From SB11 sp943370295 (GTDB taxonomy: Bacteria; Bacteroidota; Bacteroidia; UBA8524), in the NCBI GenBank assembly GCA_943370295.1, contig CALRQL020000004.1, positions 186,001-250,000 of the forward strand: a stretch of DNA of 64,000 bases, written 5' to 3'. Below are positions 56,138 to 64,000 of the stretch, in pieces. A program made the translations under genes and the position numbers. The notes beneath the pieces were generated by a model. It was not told the origin of the DNA. It saw nothing but the letters and a program-made list of their open reading frames with translations, and ran no database searches. Numbering within the stretch: position 1 is the stretch's first letter; each line of letters begins with the position of its first letter.

Positions 56138-56145
56138 TAACTTTG
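56138..56145 (+). promoter_or_regulatory. -7 element of the Nif3-like gene
   Basis: Perfect TAACTTTG, ending 4 nt before the GTG start at 56150; the predicted transcript starts at or within 1 nt of the start codon. Confidence 0.55.
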
Positions 56146-56149
56146 CCTT

Positions 56150-57247
56150 GTGCAGATAAAAGACATTACACAATACCTTGAAACAATAGCTCCGCTGGCT
56201 TTGCAAGAAAGCTACGATAACAGCGGCTTGATAGTAGGGGATAGGGAAGCCCCTGTAAAAGCCATACTGATAAGCCTTGATTGTACTGAAGAAGTGGTGC
56301 AGGAGGCTATAGAAAAAGGCTGTAATTTGATTGTTTCTCACCACCCCATTGTTTTTAGCGGGTTAAAAAAGATTACCGGAGCCAATTACATTGAGCGGGT
56401 GGTAATAAAAGCGATACAAAACAACATAGCGTTATATGCCATACACACCAATCTTGATAATGTGCTGAAAAGTGGTGTGAACGGAAAAATTGCTGAGAAA
56501 TTAGGATTGGAGAATACCCGCATACTATCACCCAAAGGTGAAATACTTTGTAAATTGGTAACGTATTGTCCCACTGCACAAGCCGATGCGTTGAGACAGG
56601 CAATATTTGAAGCAGGTGCAGGAGTGATTGGCAACTACGACCAATGCAGTTTTAACAGTGATGGAATAGGTACGTTTAGGGGGAATGATGGCGCAGACCC
56701 ATTTGTGGGCAAGGTGGGCGAGCTGCACAAAGAAAACGAGGTACGGATAGAGACTGTTTTTCCTGCATGGGCACAAAATAGTGTGGTAGCGGCTTTATTG
56801 GCGGCACACCCTTATGAAGAAGTGGCGTACGATGTGTATGCACTTAAAAACAAACATCCGCAAACGGGAGCGGGAATTATTGGCTCATTGTCCGATGAGA
56901 TGGATGCAAACGTTTTTTTAGAACATCTGAAAAACACAATGAAAGCCGATGGCATACGTTATACATCGTATGCAAAAAAAATAAAAACAGTGGCCGTGTG
57001 TGGCGGGTCGGGTAGTTTTTTGTTACGCGATGCAATGGCACAAAAGGCCGATGTATTAGTTACTGCCGACTTTAAATACCACCAGTTTTTTGATGCTGAA
57101 GGCCGCATTATGATTGCCGATATAGGCCATTATGAAAGCGAGCAATATACAATTGAACTTTTAGGCGAGATTTTAAATAAAAAATTCACTACTTTTGCGG
57201 TTCTTTTTACGCAAGTAAATACAAACCCAGTAAACTATTATAAATAG
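56150..57247 (+). CDS. Nif3-like dinuclear metal centre protein, GTG start
   Basis: 365 residues, long form with an inserted PII-like middle domain. N-terminal YDNSGLIVGDREAPVKAILI, the metal-ligand motif SHHPIVFSG, and the C-terminal DVLVTADFKYHQFFDAEGRI, IADIGHYESEQ (His and Glu ligands) are diagnostic. These proteins form hexameric rings with two metals; the biochemical role (GTP cyclohydrolase-like or NIF3-type) is unsettled. GTG at 56150 gives MQIKDITQYLE, the family start. It ends directly before the next ATG with no gap, so the two genes are coupled. Confidence 0.9.
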   Translation: MQIKDITQYLETIAPLALQESYDNSGLIVGDREAPVKAILISLDCTEEVVQEAIEKGCNLIVSHHPIVFSGLKKITGANYIERVVIKAIQNNIALYAIHTNLDNVLKSGVNGKIAEKLGLENTRILSPKGEILCKLVTYCPTAQADALRQAIFEAGAGVIGNYDQCSFNSDGIGTFRGNDGADPFVGKVGELHKENEVRIETVFPAWAQNSVVAALLAAHPYEEVAYDVYALKNKHPQTGAGIIGSLSDEMDANVFLEHLKNTMKADGIRYTSYAKKIKTVAVCGGSGSFLLRDAMAQKADVLVTADFKYHQFFDAEGRIMIADIGHYESEQYTIELLGEILNKKFTTFAVLFTQVNTNPVNYYK

Positions 57248-58006
57248 ATGGAAGCTACCATTGAAGAAAAACTGAAGGCTCTGCACACATTGCAGCAAAT
57301 TGATTCGCAGATTGATAAAATTAAATCAGTTCGCGGGGAGTTGCCAATGGAAGTTGCTGACCTTGAGGACGATATTACCGGCCTTGAAACTCGTATTCAG
57401 AAATTTAATGCTGAGATAGAAGAGTTTGAAGAGAACATTCAGGCCAACAAAAACAAAATTAAAGATGCCCAAACCTTCATTAAGAAATACGAAGGGCAGC
57501 TTACCAATGTGAAAAACAACCGTGAGTTTGACGCATTGAACAAAGAAATTGAAATCCAAGGTCTTGAAATCCAAGCGGCAGAAAAGCGTATCAACGAAGC
57601 GAAGCGTTCGATAGATCTTAAAAAGGAAATAATTGCTTCTTCAACTATTGAGTTGGAAGGTCGTCGTATTGACCTTGAAAACAAAAAGAAAGAGTTGAAC
57701 AACATTGTGGGCGAGACTGAAAAAGAAGAGCAAGAGTTGATGAAAACCCGCAACAAAGCTGAAAAAGATATCGAAGAGCGTTTGCTGTTTGCTTACAACC
57801 GTATCCGCGGTTCTGTAAAGAACGGTATTGCCGTAGCTACAGTTATCCGTAACTCTTGCAGCGGTTGCTTTGGTACTATTCCTTTGCAAATGCAGTCAGA
57901 CATTCGTCAGCACAAACGCATTATTATTTGCGAACATTGCGGTCGTATTTTGGTTGACACGCACAAAGAAGAAGAGGAAGAAATGGTAGAGCGTTTTATG
58001 GCCTAA
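57248..58006 (+). CDS. C4 zinc-ribbon coiled-coil protein
   Basis: 252 residues: a long coiled coil (about 10-185) and a C-terminal C4 zinc ribbon with CSGCFG and CEHCGR (the usual spacing, about 22 residues apart). Proteins of this type (DUF164/CT398-like) pair with Nif3 genes across bacteria and were proposed to act in nucleic acid or flagellar/RNA-polymerase contexts; the function is not settled. Start directly follows the Nif3 stop codon. The acidic tail EEEEEMVERF is unusual but seen in relatives. Confidence 0.88.
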   Translation: MEATIEEKLKALHTLQQIDSQIDKIKSVRGELPMEVADLEDDITGLETRIQKFNAEIEEFEENIQANKNKIKDAQTFIKKYEGQLTNVKNNREFDALNKEIEIQGLEIQAAEKRINEAKRSIDLKKEIIASSTIELEGRRIDLENKKKELNNIVGETEKEEQELMKTRNKAEKDIEERLLFAYNRIRGSVKNGIAVATVIRNSCSGCFGTIPLQMQSDIRQHKRIIICEHCGRILVDTHKEEEEEMVERFMA

Positions 58007-58013
58007 AACCATA

Positions 58014-59549
58014 ATGACAGCTACACACAACAACATACACAAAAGGCTTTTGGCTATTGCTGCCAGAAGCCTTTTTGTTTTTATAGCGTTGCTCATAACC
58101 ACCAGCCGTGGTTTGTATGCCGGTTTTGATTATAGTGCTAACTATCAGGCGGCAATGAAAGAAATACTATCGCTGAAATTAGAAAGCGGTAGTGCATTAC
58201 TTGCCAAAGAAAAGGTAGCGAATCCTAATAACACGTTGGTGATTTTGGGCGAAGACTATGTTGACTTTTTTAAGATACTGATTAACGAAAACAAAGCCGA
58301 ATATGATAAACTGGTGCCCAACTTCTCGGCACGTTTAACGGCTTTAGAGAAGGGTGATAAAAACTCACCTTGGTACAATTACAGTCGCGCCGAAGTTTAT
58401 GTACATTGGGCAACACACCGTTTACGTTTTGGTGAGTATTTTAAAGCCGCTACAGAAATACGTGAGGCATATAAAATACTTGAGGAGAATATTAAAAAGT
58501 ACCCTGATTTTTTGCCCAACAAAAAAACGATGGGTATGCTTGAAACCATTGTGGGCACAATTCCCGAAAACTATCAATGGATGGCAAACATTGTGGGGCT
58601 TGATGGGGATATAAGCAGTGGAATTGCAAAAATTGAGACCATCATAAAAAGTACCGCCAAACTGGATTATTTGCCTTTGCAAAAGCAGGAAGCACTATTT
58701 ATTTATGTGTACCTGCAAATGTTTGTGTTAAAGAAACCGCAAGAGGCATGGGTATTGGTTGAGAAAAACACCAACGACTATCAAACCAATCTGTTGAATT
58801 GCTATTTGCGTGCAAACATTGCTCTTAAATGCAAGAAGACGGATGTGGCTATTGAAACCTTAAAGAAACGACCCACAGGAAAAGAATACCACAAGTTTTA
58901 TTATTTGGACTATCTGATGGGGCAGGCAAAGCTGTACAGAAACGATGCTGATGCTGATAAATACTTCAAAATGTACGTGTCGTTCCATCCCGGCCAAAAT
59001 TATATTAAAAGTGCTTACATCCGCCTTTCGTGGTTTTACTTTTTAAAGAAAGAAACAGCTACTTATGAGCGTTATCGTTCTATGGCTTCACGCTACGGGG
59101 CAGAGGAGATTGAAGAAGATAAACGGGCACAAAAAGAGGCAAAAGCCGGCGTAGCAATAGATGAAATACTATTAAAGGGAATGCTATTTTTTGACGGTGG
59201 TTATAACGATAAGGCCTTGGCTACACTAAACAGCGTTGCAGAAACAAGATATTCCGTTGCTGAGCAAAAGCTGGAGTACAACTACCGCAAAGCGAGGGTG
59301 TATCACGAGATGGGTAAAACCGATCTTGCTATTGAGTTGTACAAAAAAGTAATGACCGATGGTAAAGATTTAACAGTGTATTATGCGGCCAATAGCTGTT
59401 TGTTATTGGGCAATATACACGAAGACAAAGGCGAATATGGAAACGCTTGCAATCGCTATAAGCAATGCGCAGACTATAAAAACAAAGAGTACCGCAACAG
59501 TATTTTGCAAAAAGCCAAAGCCGGTATGAAGCGGCTAGGCTGCAAATAA
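58014..59549 (+). CDS. TPR-repeat secreted protein
   Basis: 511 residues. A signal peptide or anchor (about 12-36: AIAARSLFVFIALLITTSRG) is followed by helical hairpins typical of tetratricopeptide repeats (YLMGQAKLYRNDADADKYFK, RKARVYHEMGKTDLAIELYK, LLLGNIHEDKGEYGNACNRY). Similar Bacteroidota proteins of unknown function occur. The first codons (residues about 10-22) are encoded by a terminator-like hairpin at 58041-58076. The next in-frame ATG, at residue 48, would lose the signal peptide, so 58014 is kept. It lies 7 nt after the zinc-ribbon gene. Confidence 0.83.
   Translation: MTATHNNIHKRLLAIAARSLFVFIALLITTSRGLYAGFDYSANYQAAMKEILSLKLESGSALLAKEKVANPNNTLVILGEDYVDFFKILINENKAEYDKLVPNFSARLTALEKGDKNSPWYNYSRAEVYVHWATHRLRFGEYFKAATEIREAYKILEENIKKYPDFLPNKKTMGMLETIVGTIPENYQWMANIVGLDGDISSGIAKIETIIKSTAKLDYLPLQKQEALFIYVYLQMFVLKKPQEAWVLVEKNTNDYQTNLLNCYLRANIALKCKKTDVAIETLKKRPTGKEYHKFYYLDYLMGQAKLYRNDADADKYFKMYVSFHPGQNYIKSAYIRLSWFYFLKKETATYERYRSMASRYGAEEIEEDKRAQKEAKAGVAIDEILLKGMLFFDGGYNDKALATLNSVAETRYSVAEQKLEYNYRKARVYHEMGKTDLAIELYKKVMTDGKDLTVYYAANSCLLLGNIHEDKGEYGNACNRYKQCADYKNKEYRNSILQKAKAGMKRLGCK
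58041..58081 (+). terminator. Terminator-like hairpin inside the start of the TPR gene
   Basis: AAAAGGCTTTTGGC (58041-58054), loop TATTGCT, GCCAGAAGCCTTTT (58062-58075) with one U-G wobble, followed by TGTTTTT. The 14-bp stem and T-run look like a rho-independent terminator within codons 10-24 of the TPR gene, possibly an attenuator. Confidence 0.75.
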
Positions 59550-59552
59550 TGC

Positions 59553-60092
59553 TTACCAAAAAATTATCTGGTAAATCTTAGTGTGTGATTTTCTCCATTG
59601 TTTAGCACCTTTATATTCTACCGCTTTTCCCTTCGTATAAACAATAAAGCTCACCTCGTTTGATTGGAAGTAGTCGGCAAGTCTATCGCCGGGCATATCA
59701 ATACTTTGGCGGGTAAACTTATGCTTCTTAAAGTTCTCGTTAAACAGATGCTTTATGGTATTATCGGTAAAAGTAATCCCGTTGCTATACACCACCGTCA
59801 CAGAGTCGGAAATAGTAAACGGAGGTTCCCCATAAATACTGAGATTAATGGTTGCATCTTTTTTTACAGTATCGCCTTTTATGTAAGTATAGTCAGCAGT
59901 TAGTTTATTTCCGTCAGCAGTTTTGAAATCAATAGGCTTAATATAAAAAAGCATTTTTCCCTCGCCCTTAAAATACGATTCTGCATATTGTGTAATTTTT
60001 CCTCCATTTCCTGTTACACGCAATCCTCCGCATGAGTACCAAAAGCAAGCAGCCATGCTTAGGCATAGCAGAATTTTATTTCTTCTTATCAT
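59553..60092 (-). CDS. Hypothetical lipoprotein
   Basis: 179 residues from ATG at 60092 (a GTG at 60098 is also possible). A lipobox-like end WYSC (Cys21) is followed by a mostly beta region with KMLFYIKPIDFKTADGNKLT and ISDSVTVVYSNGITFTDN. No family recognised. The start overlaps the end of the upstream lipoprotein gene by 17 nt, so the two form an operon. Probably anchored in the periplasm or outer membrane. Confidence 0.65.
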   Translation of the reverse strand: MIRRNKILLCLSMAACFWYSCGGLRVTGNGGKITQYAESYFKGEGKMLFYIKPIDFKTADGNKLTADYTYIKGDTVKKDATINLSIYGEPPFTISDSVTVVYSNGITFTDNTIKHLFNENFKKHKFTRQSIDMPGDRLADYFQSNEVSFIVYTKGKAVEYKGAKQWRKSHTKIYQIIFW

Positions 60093-60600
60093 CTTCACAA
60101 ATCATTTGTTTAAAAAAAGCGTCAACATTATTATAGAACTCATCGCGGGTTTCAACTTTATCAAACACTGCATCTACTAATACCGAGTTCGTTAAATTTT
60201 TTTGCTTAAAGTGTATTTTAACAAGGTTTTGTCCGTTGGTTTTTAGGATGTTATAGCAGTGGTATTGCGTACTATCCATTTCTTTCACTTGTTGGTTAAC
60301 AATAGTAATTGAACTGTCAGCCTTTATTTTCTCGGCTATTTTATCGGGCAAATCACCTAATACAAAGCTAAAGTAGCGTTTGCCCTCATCCGTAACCGTC
60401 AATTTATTAATATAGCTTTGCACATCTTTCACACGCAACACACTGTCATATAATTTCAAAGCCTCCTTACTCACTCCTGTTTCTTTTTCATCACTGGCAA
60501 GCACATAGCAGCCAATCATTCCGTAGTTCATCTTGGTTTTGGTTTTGCAAGTAGCAAAAGCAACAACGGCAAAAAGGGCTATCAGTTTTATTAATTTCAT
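60076..60600 (-). CDS. Hypothetical lipoprotein with coiled segments
   Basis: 174 residues from ATG at 60600 (the frame runs to TTG at 60621). The signal peptide ends in AFATC (Cys18), a plausible lipobox. The body contains a charged helix (EALKLYDSVLRVKDVQSYIN) and two beta-rich stretches. No family recognised. First gene of a two-gene minus-strand operon that ends near the TPR gene; separated from the next upstream gene by a hairpin terminator. Confidence 0.65.
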   Translation of the reverse strand: MKLIKLIALFAVVAFATCKTKTKMNYGMIGCYVLASDEKETGVSKEALKLYDSVLRVKDVQSYINKLTVTDEGKRYFSFVLGDLPDKIAEKIKADSSITIVNQQVKEMDSTQYHCYNILKTNGQNLVKIHFKQKNLTNSVLVDAVFDKVETRDEFYNNVDAFFKQMICEDDKKK

Positions 60601-60624
60601 TACAACTAGTTTTTGGGGCAAAAT

Positions 60625-60657
60625 AAAAAAAGAGTAACAATGCTGTTACTCTTTTTT
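60625..60657 (-). terminator. Terminator between the TRL-like and lipoprotein genes
   Basis: AAAAAAGAGTAACA (60626-60639), loop ATGC, TGTTACTCTTTTTT (60644-60657). On the minus strand it ends the TRL-like gene transcript, with a T-run after it. Confidence 0.85.
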
Positions 60658-60682
60658 GGTATTTGTGCTAAACGGTAAATAA

Positions 60683-60964
60683 TTATTCACCGGTTACGAT
60701 ACATTCGTACTTGATGTAAAGGTTAAGGATGTTAAAGGTTTTGAAGTCAACAGTAGATATTTTAGAAATACCACCATCTTTAGCTGCTGACATAATGCTG
60801 GCGTCAGCATCAAAACACAATACACCTAGGTAACAAGCACCTGAGGCACGACCAACTTTTGAGCCTACTTCGTTGCTGGTAGCAGCTACAGGAACAGTTA
60901 GTGAACAAGAAGCAATGCTAAGTGCAGCAAACAAAACTAATGTTGATTTGATTAACTTTTTCAT
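60683..60964 (-). CDS. TRL-like family lipoprotein
   Basis: 93 residues from ATG at 60964. A lipoprotein signal (AALSIASC, Cys20) is followed by EVGSKVGRASGACYLGVLCF, DADASIMSAAKDGGISKIST and VDFKTFNILNLYIKYE, the pattern of the TRL-like family (small proteins first noted near tRNA genes). No tRNA gene lies nearby here. The frame opens at 61141, but the long N-terminal part covers the divergent promoter and is not conserved. Function unknown. Confidence 0.78.
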   Translation of the reverse strand: MKKLIKSTLVLFAALSIASCSLTVPVAATSNEVGSKVGRASGACYLGVLCFDADASIMSAAKDGGISKISTVDFKTFNILNLYIKYECIVTGE

Positions 60965-61067
60965 AGACAATATTTTTAAGTGTAAAGCAATAATAGCCAT
61001 TTTTAGCGGTTTTCCAAATCTTGAAACTATGAAAAATTTATAACCTGCTATTTTCCACCAAAAAAAG

Positions 61068-61075
61068 TAACTTCG
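61068..61075 (+). promoter_or_regulatory. Candidate -7 element of the MATE gene
   Basis: TAACTTCG differs from TAnnTTTG by one base and lies 24 nt before the ATG at 61100; the -33 side is unclear. Confidence 0.4.
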
Positions 61076-61099
61076 CCGCCCTTTTAGTAAAGGCAAGTC

Positions 61100-62503
61100 A
61101 TGCAAAATTTTTGGCAACAATACCGCAGCGATATCAAGCAAACCTTTTTGCTCAGTCTGCCTATTATTATAGGTCAGCTGGGTAATATTTTAATGGGCTT
61201 GTTTGATAATGCAATGGTAGGAGCAATTGAGTCTACAGACTTTGATCCTAATGAGCCTGAAAAATACGGTGCAATGGCAGTAGCGGCAGCAGGTGTAAGT
61301 AATGCAATTTACTTTTTGTTTACGGTGCTTGGCGTGGGTATTATGTTAGCTGTTTCTACTTTGGTATCCATTAGCAAAGCAAAGGATGATGTCGCGGCGT
61401 GTGGCGGTTACCTAAAGTACAGCATGGTCGCTTCGTTTCTTATAACCGTTTTGCTTACAGTTGTTTTGTTATTGATGATTGATAACATAGAGTTGTTTGT
61501 AAAGGGGGAATTGATACAGAAAATGGGGCGTGAGTATTTGTTTATTATAACGCTGGGCACATTCCCTATGCTGGCAGGGCTGGCAGTTAAAAACTTTACA
61601 GACGGGCTTTCTTACACCAAACCCGCTATGGTAATTACCTTAATAGGGGTGGTAATGAATATATTTCTGAACTGGCTATTTATTTACGGAAACTGGGGCT
61701 TTCCTGCATGGGAATTAAACGGAGCAGGTTACGCCACCGTCATATCTCGTATTTTCATATTTGTAGCGCTATTGGTGTACGTTTTCCGCTCTAAACTATT
61801 GGCGGCATACAGGGTGATGCCCAAAGGAATTAACCTTGCATCACCACAATTAAAACAAATTTTCAAAATTGGCTTGCCGTCAGGCTTGCAATATTTTTTT
61901 GAGGTAGGAGCCTTTGCCGCCGCCAATGTAATGACCACTTGGATTGGCCCCTACCAATCAGCTGCCCATCAGGTAGCGTTGTATTTGGCCGCAGTTTCCT
62001 ACATGATATCTGTCGGACTCTCGTCTGGCGGAGCGATACGTGTAGGTACAGCGTTTAGCGACAGAAATTTAGGTGCCATTAAACGCGCAGGCTATTCGGC
62101 ACTTATATGGGTTACCTTTTCAATGGCAATAACAGCCTCTATATTTTTGATATTTAATCAAACATTACCTGCTTTGTTCAACAAACAAGCCGATGTGATG
62201 GCCTACGCATCATCGTTGTTGCTCATTGCTGCCTTGTTTCAGTTTTCAGATGGTGCACAAGCCGTAGCGTTGGGCATATTACGCGGCGTTACCGATATTC
62301 GCTATCCAACCATCGTTACCTTGTTTGCTTATTGGGCTGTGGGGTTGCCTTTAGCCTACGTGTTTGCATTTAACTTTAACTTAGGGGTTGAAGGTATTTG
62401 GTATGGCCTTACTATTGGCCTTACAATCTCGGCGGTGTTGCTTACCCGTCGTTTTTGTGTACTTACAACGAAGAAGAGCCCCTTTTCACCGAAATTTGAT
62501 TAG
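61100..62503 (+). CDS. MATE family efflux transporter
   Basis: 467 residues with twelve membrane helices, the drug/organic-cation:proton or sodium antiporter type. Visible are IKQTFLLSLPIIIGQLGNIL at the first helix, GLFDNAMVGAI, the second-half start FKIGLPSGLQYFFEVGAFAA, and LGILRGVTDIRYPTIVTLFA. It has a cytoplasmic loop between helices 6 and 7 (FRSKLLAAYRVMPKGINLAS). Substrate unknown. Start at 61100 gives MQNFWQQYRSD. A promoter candidate with one mismatch lies upstream; the next gene starts after 58 nt. Confidence 0.92.
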   Translation: MQNFWQQYRSDIKQTFLLSLPIIIGQLGNILMGLFDNAMVGAIESTDFDPNEPEKYGAMAVAAAGVSNAIYFLFTVLGVGIMLAVSTLVSISKAKDDVAACGGYLKYSMVASFLITVLLTVVLLLMIDNIELFVKGELIQKMGREYLFIITLGTFPMLAGLAVKNFTDGLSYTKPAMVITLIGVVMNIFLNWLFIYGNWGFPAWELNGAGYATVISRIFIFVALLVYVFRSKLLAAYRVMPKGINLASPQLKQIFKIGLPSGLQYFFEVGAFAAANVMTTWIGPYQSAAHQVALYLAAVSYMISVGLSSGGAIRVGTAFSDRNLGAIKRAGYSALIWVTFSMAITASIFLIFNQTLPALFNKQADVMAYASSLLLIAALFQFSDGAQAVALGILRGVTDIRYPTIVTLFAYWAVGLPLAYVFAFNFNLGVEGIWYGLTIGLTISAVLLTRRFCVLTTKKSPFSPKFD

Positions 62504-62507
62504 CTTT

Positions 62508-62538
62508 TTTGAGGCTAACCATACATACTGTATTTTTG
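62508..62538 (+). promoter_or_regulatory. Promoter of the S46 peptidase
   Basis: -33 TTTG at 62508-62511, 19 nt, perfect -7 TATTTTTG at 62531-62538, then the ATG at 62562. Confidence 0.75.
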
Positions 62539-62561
62539 TCGCCCATTAACTTATTATTACC

Positions 62562-64000
62562 ATGATAAAAAAATTAGTACTATCCTTATTCTTAGCCTTT
62601 AGCATGCTTGCTGCTAATGCCTCGTTCGAACCGTCTGACGAGGGAATGTGGCTACCCATTTTGCTAAAAAAATACAATTACGACCAAATGAAAAAGCTGG
62701 GCTTGAAACTAAAGCCAGAGCAGATTTATGACGTAAATAAAGCCAGCCTGAAAGATGCCATACTTTGGTTTGGCGGCGGTTGTACAGGTGAAATAGTATC
62801 AGGCACAGGGTTGGTACTTACTAACCACCACTGCGGATACGGAGCCATACAATCACACAGTACCGTTCAAGATAACATCTTAGACAATGGCTTTTGGGCT
62901 AAAACACTAGCTGAAGAAAAACAAAACGCCGGTCTTAGCGTATCACTATTGGTGCGTATGGAAGATGTATCATCGCAAATTATGCCTGCTTTGATGGGCT
63001 TGAACGATGAGCAAAAAGCCGGAAAAATTAAAGAACTAAGCGATACAATTGCTAAAAGGGCTACCAACGGTACGCATTACGAAGCATTTGTAAAAGACAT
63101 CTTTAAAAACAACCAATACATACTATATGTAATGGAGCGCTTTACCGATGTTCGTTTGGTAGGAACTCCTCCCCAAAACATTGGTAAATTTGGTGGTGAT
63201 ACTGATAACTGGATGTGGCCGCGTCACACCGGTGATTATTCAATGTTCCGTATCTACGCCAACAAAGAGAACAAACCTGCTGATTACTCAACCGAAAACG
63301 TCCCCTACAAACCCAAATACTCACTTTCAATTTCATTGGATGGTGTTAAAGAAGGCGATTACGCTATGATTATGGGTTTCCCCGGTCGTACCAACCGCTA
63401 CGAAACCGCAATGGGTATCCAGATGGCAATTGATAAAGTAAACCCTGCCATTGTGAAATTGCGTGAAAAAAGGCTTGAGTTGATGAAGCAACAAATGAGC
63501 AAAGACGTAGCTGTTCGTATTCAGCTATCATCACGTTATGCTCAAATTGCTAACTACTGGAAATATTTTATCGGCCAAACCGAGCAAATCAAACGTCTTA
63601 AAGTAGTTGACCAAAAGAAAGCCGACGAAGCTAAGTTTAAAACATGGGCAGAAGGTAAAGCCGAATACGCTAACCTGTTCAACAACATTGATAAAGCCTA
63701 TGCTGAGTACTTGCCTATTTGTACACACCGCACCTATTTAAGCGAAGGTATTTTGGGTTCAATCATTCTTAATCAAGCATCAGGTTTTGTTAGTTTGGAC
63801 AAAGCCCTTGTTGATGGTAAAGAAGATGCAAAAACTAAAGCCGTTGATGGTTTGAAAAAACGCACAGAAGCTATCTTTAAACTATACAACCCAACGGTAG
63901 AAGAAAACATATTGGCTGCAATGTTGGGCTACTTCTACTCTGATATTCCTAAAGACCAACATCCAGCAATTTTGGGTGAAATTTTGGCTCAATACCCCGG
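62562..64000 (+). CDS. S46 family dipeptidyl peptidase (DPP7/DPP11-like), cut by the window end
   Basis: 479 codons are visible and the frame is open to the right edge. A signal peptide (residues about 1-20, MIKKLVLSLFLAFSMLAANA) leads into the S46 chymotrypsin-fold domain: GGGCTGEIVSGTGLVLTNHH with catalytic His90 before CGYG, and GGDTDNWMWPRHTGDYSMFR with the likely catalytic Asp225. The catalytic Ser is downstream of the window. The helical domain (about 260-470) covers the substrate site. These periplasmic enzymes remove dipeptides from oligopeptides in protein-degrading Bacteroidota; DPP7 versus DPP11 specificity depends on a residue beyond the window. Confidence 0.92.
   Translation, partial: MIKKLVLSLFLAFSMLAANASFEPSDEGMWLPILLKKYNYDQMKKLGLKLKPEQIYDVNKASLKDAILWFGGGCTGEIVSGTGLVLTNHHCGYGAIQSHSTVQDNILDNGFWAKTLAEEKQNAGLSVSLLVRMEDVSSQIMPALMGLNDEQKAGKIKELSDTIAKRATNGTHYEAFVKDIFKNNQYILYVMERFTDVRLVGTPPQNIGKFGGDTDNWMWPRHTGDYSMFRIYANKENKPADYSTENVPYKPKYSLSISLDGVKEGDYAMIMGFPGRTNRYETAMGIQMAIDKVNPAIVKLREKRLELMKQQMSKDVAVRIQLSSRYAQIANYWKYFIGQTEQIKRLKVVDQKKADEAKFKTWAEGKAEYANLFNNIDKAYAEYLPICTHRTYLSEGILGSIILNQASGFVSLDKALVDGKEDAKTKAVDGLKKRTEAIFKLYNPTVEENILAAMLGYFYSDIPKDQHPAILGEILAQYP

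Noticed and set aside
60965..61141. Longer TRL-like protein from 61141
   Set aside because: The extra residues overlap the divergent MATE start and promoter and are not lipoprotein-like; the lipobox starts from 60964.
1..64000. tRNA, rRNA, riboswitch or insertion sequence
   Set aside because: No tRNA cloverleaf, rRNA, transposase or recognisable riboswitch was seen while reading the intergenic regions; small RNAs cannot be excluded.

Overview
The window is a chromosomal segment of a member of the Bacteroidota, probably free-living; the class cannot be fixed from this window. Several things point there: secreted proteins with type IX secretion (T9SS) C-terminal sorting domains and a gliding-motility-associated C-terminal domain, an S46 dipeptidyl peptidase, DUF5995 and TRL-like proteins, zinc-free S14/L36, few Shine-Dalgarno sites, and promoters of the Bacteroidota form (-33 TTG/TTTG, about 18-20 nt, -7 TAnnTTTG). 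The genetic code is standard. TTG and GTG starts are fairly frequent.

Layout. 1-3.6 kb: start of an ABC exporter, divergent leucine dehydrogenase, a 500-nt gap with an array of palindromic repeats, a deoxyhypusine-synthase-like gene and a YdeI-type gene. 3.6-17.1 kb: accessory stretch with an AT-rich orphan, mutS2, a GIY-YIG pair, an AraC/DJ-1 regulator facing SRPBCC and SnoaL-like genes, a tandem pair of membrane paralogues behind a promoter flanked by twin inverted repeats, a T9SS protein, VOC and GyrI-like genes, a WYL regulator coupled to an NAD(P)-binding gene, mnmD, an SRPBCC protein and an EamA transporter. 17.3-34.7 kb: one unbroken str-S10-spc-alpha cluster (rpsL-rpsG-fusA-rpsJ to rplQ) with secY, infA and rpoA but without tuf, adk or map; rpmD and rpmJ are too short for a 60-residue cutoff but are present. 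A second strong promoter precedes infA.

34.7-52.1 kb: two DUF5995 genes on the minus strand, carA and eno, a large cysteine-rich T9SS protein, twin lipoproteins, a CapA-like lipoprotein, then a tightly coupled five-gene operon (DUF350, DUF4178, zinc-ribbon membrane protein, small secreted or anchored protein, membrane-bound aminopropyltransferase), then a 1252-residue PKD-repeat T9SS protein. The five-gene operon is the best candidate for a poorly described system: overlapping genes join a polyamine-synthase-like enzyme to membrane proteins of unknown function. 52.1-64 kb: ftsB/divIC-like, rlmI-like, DUF3817 and yidC on the minus strand, divergent nif3-like and C4 zinc-ribbon coiled-coil genes followed by a TPR gene that begins inside a terminator-like hairpin, three small lipoprotein genes on the minus strand, a MATE exporter and the first 479 codons of an S46 peptidase running off the right edge.

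Features that connect regions are regularly spaced GTTA iterons before rplQ and eno and between yidC and nif3, near-identical -7/GTG geometry predicting leaderless mRNAs for ftsB and nif3, and Shine-Dalgarno sites on only four of the genes in the ribosomal cluster. No rRNA, tRNA, CRISPR array, insertion sequence or prophage was seen.
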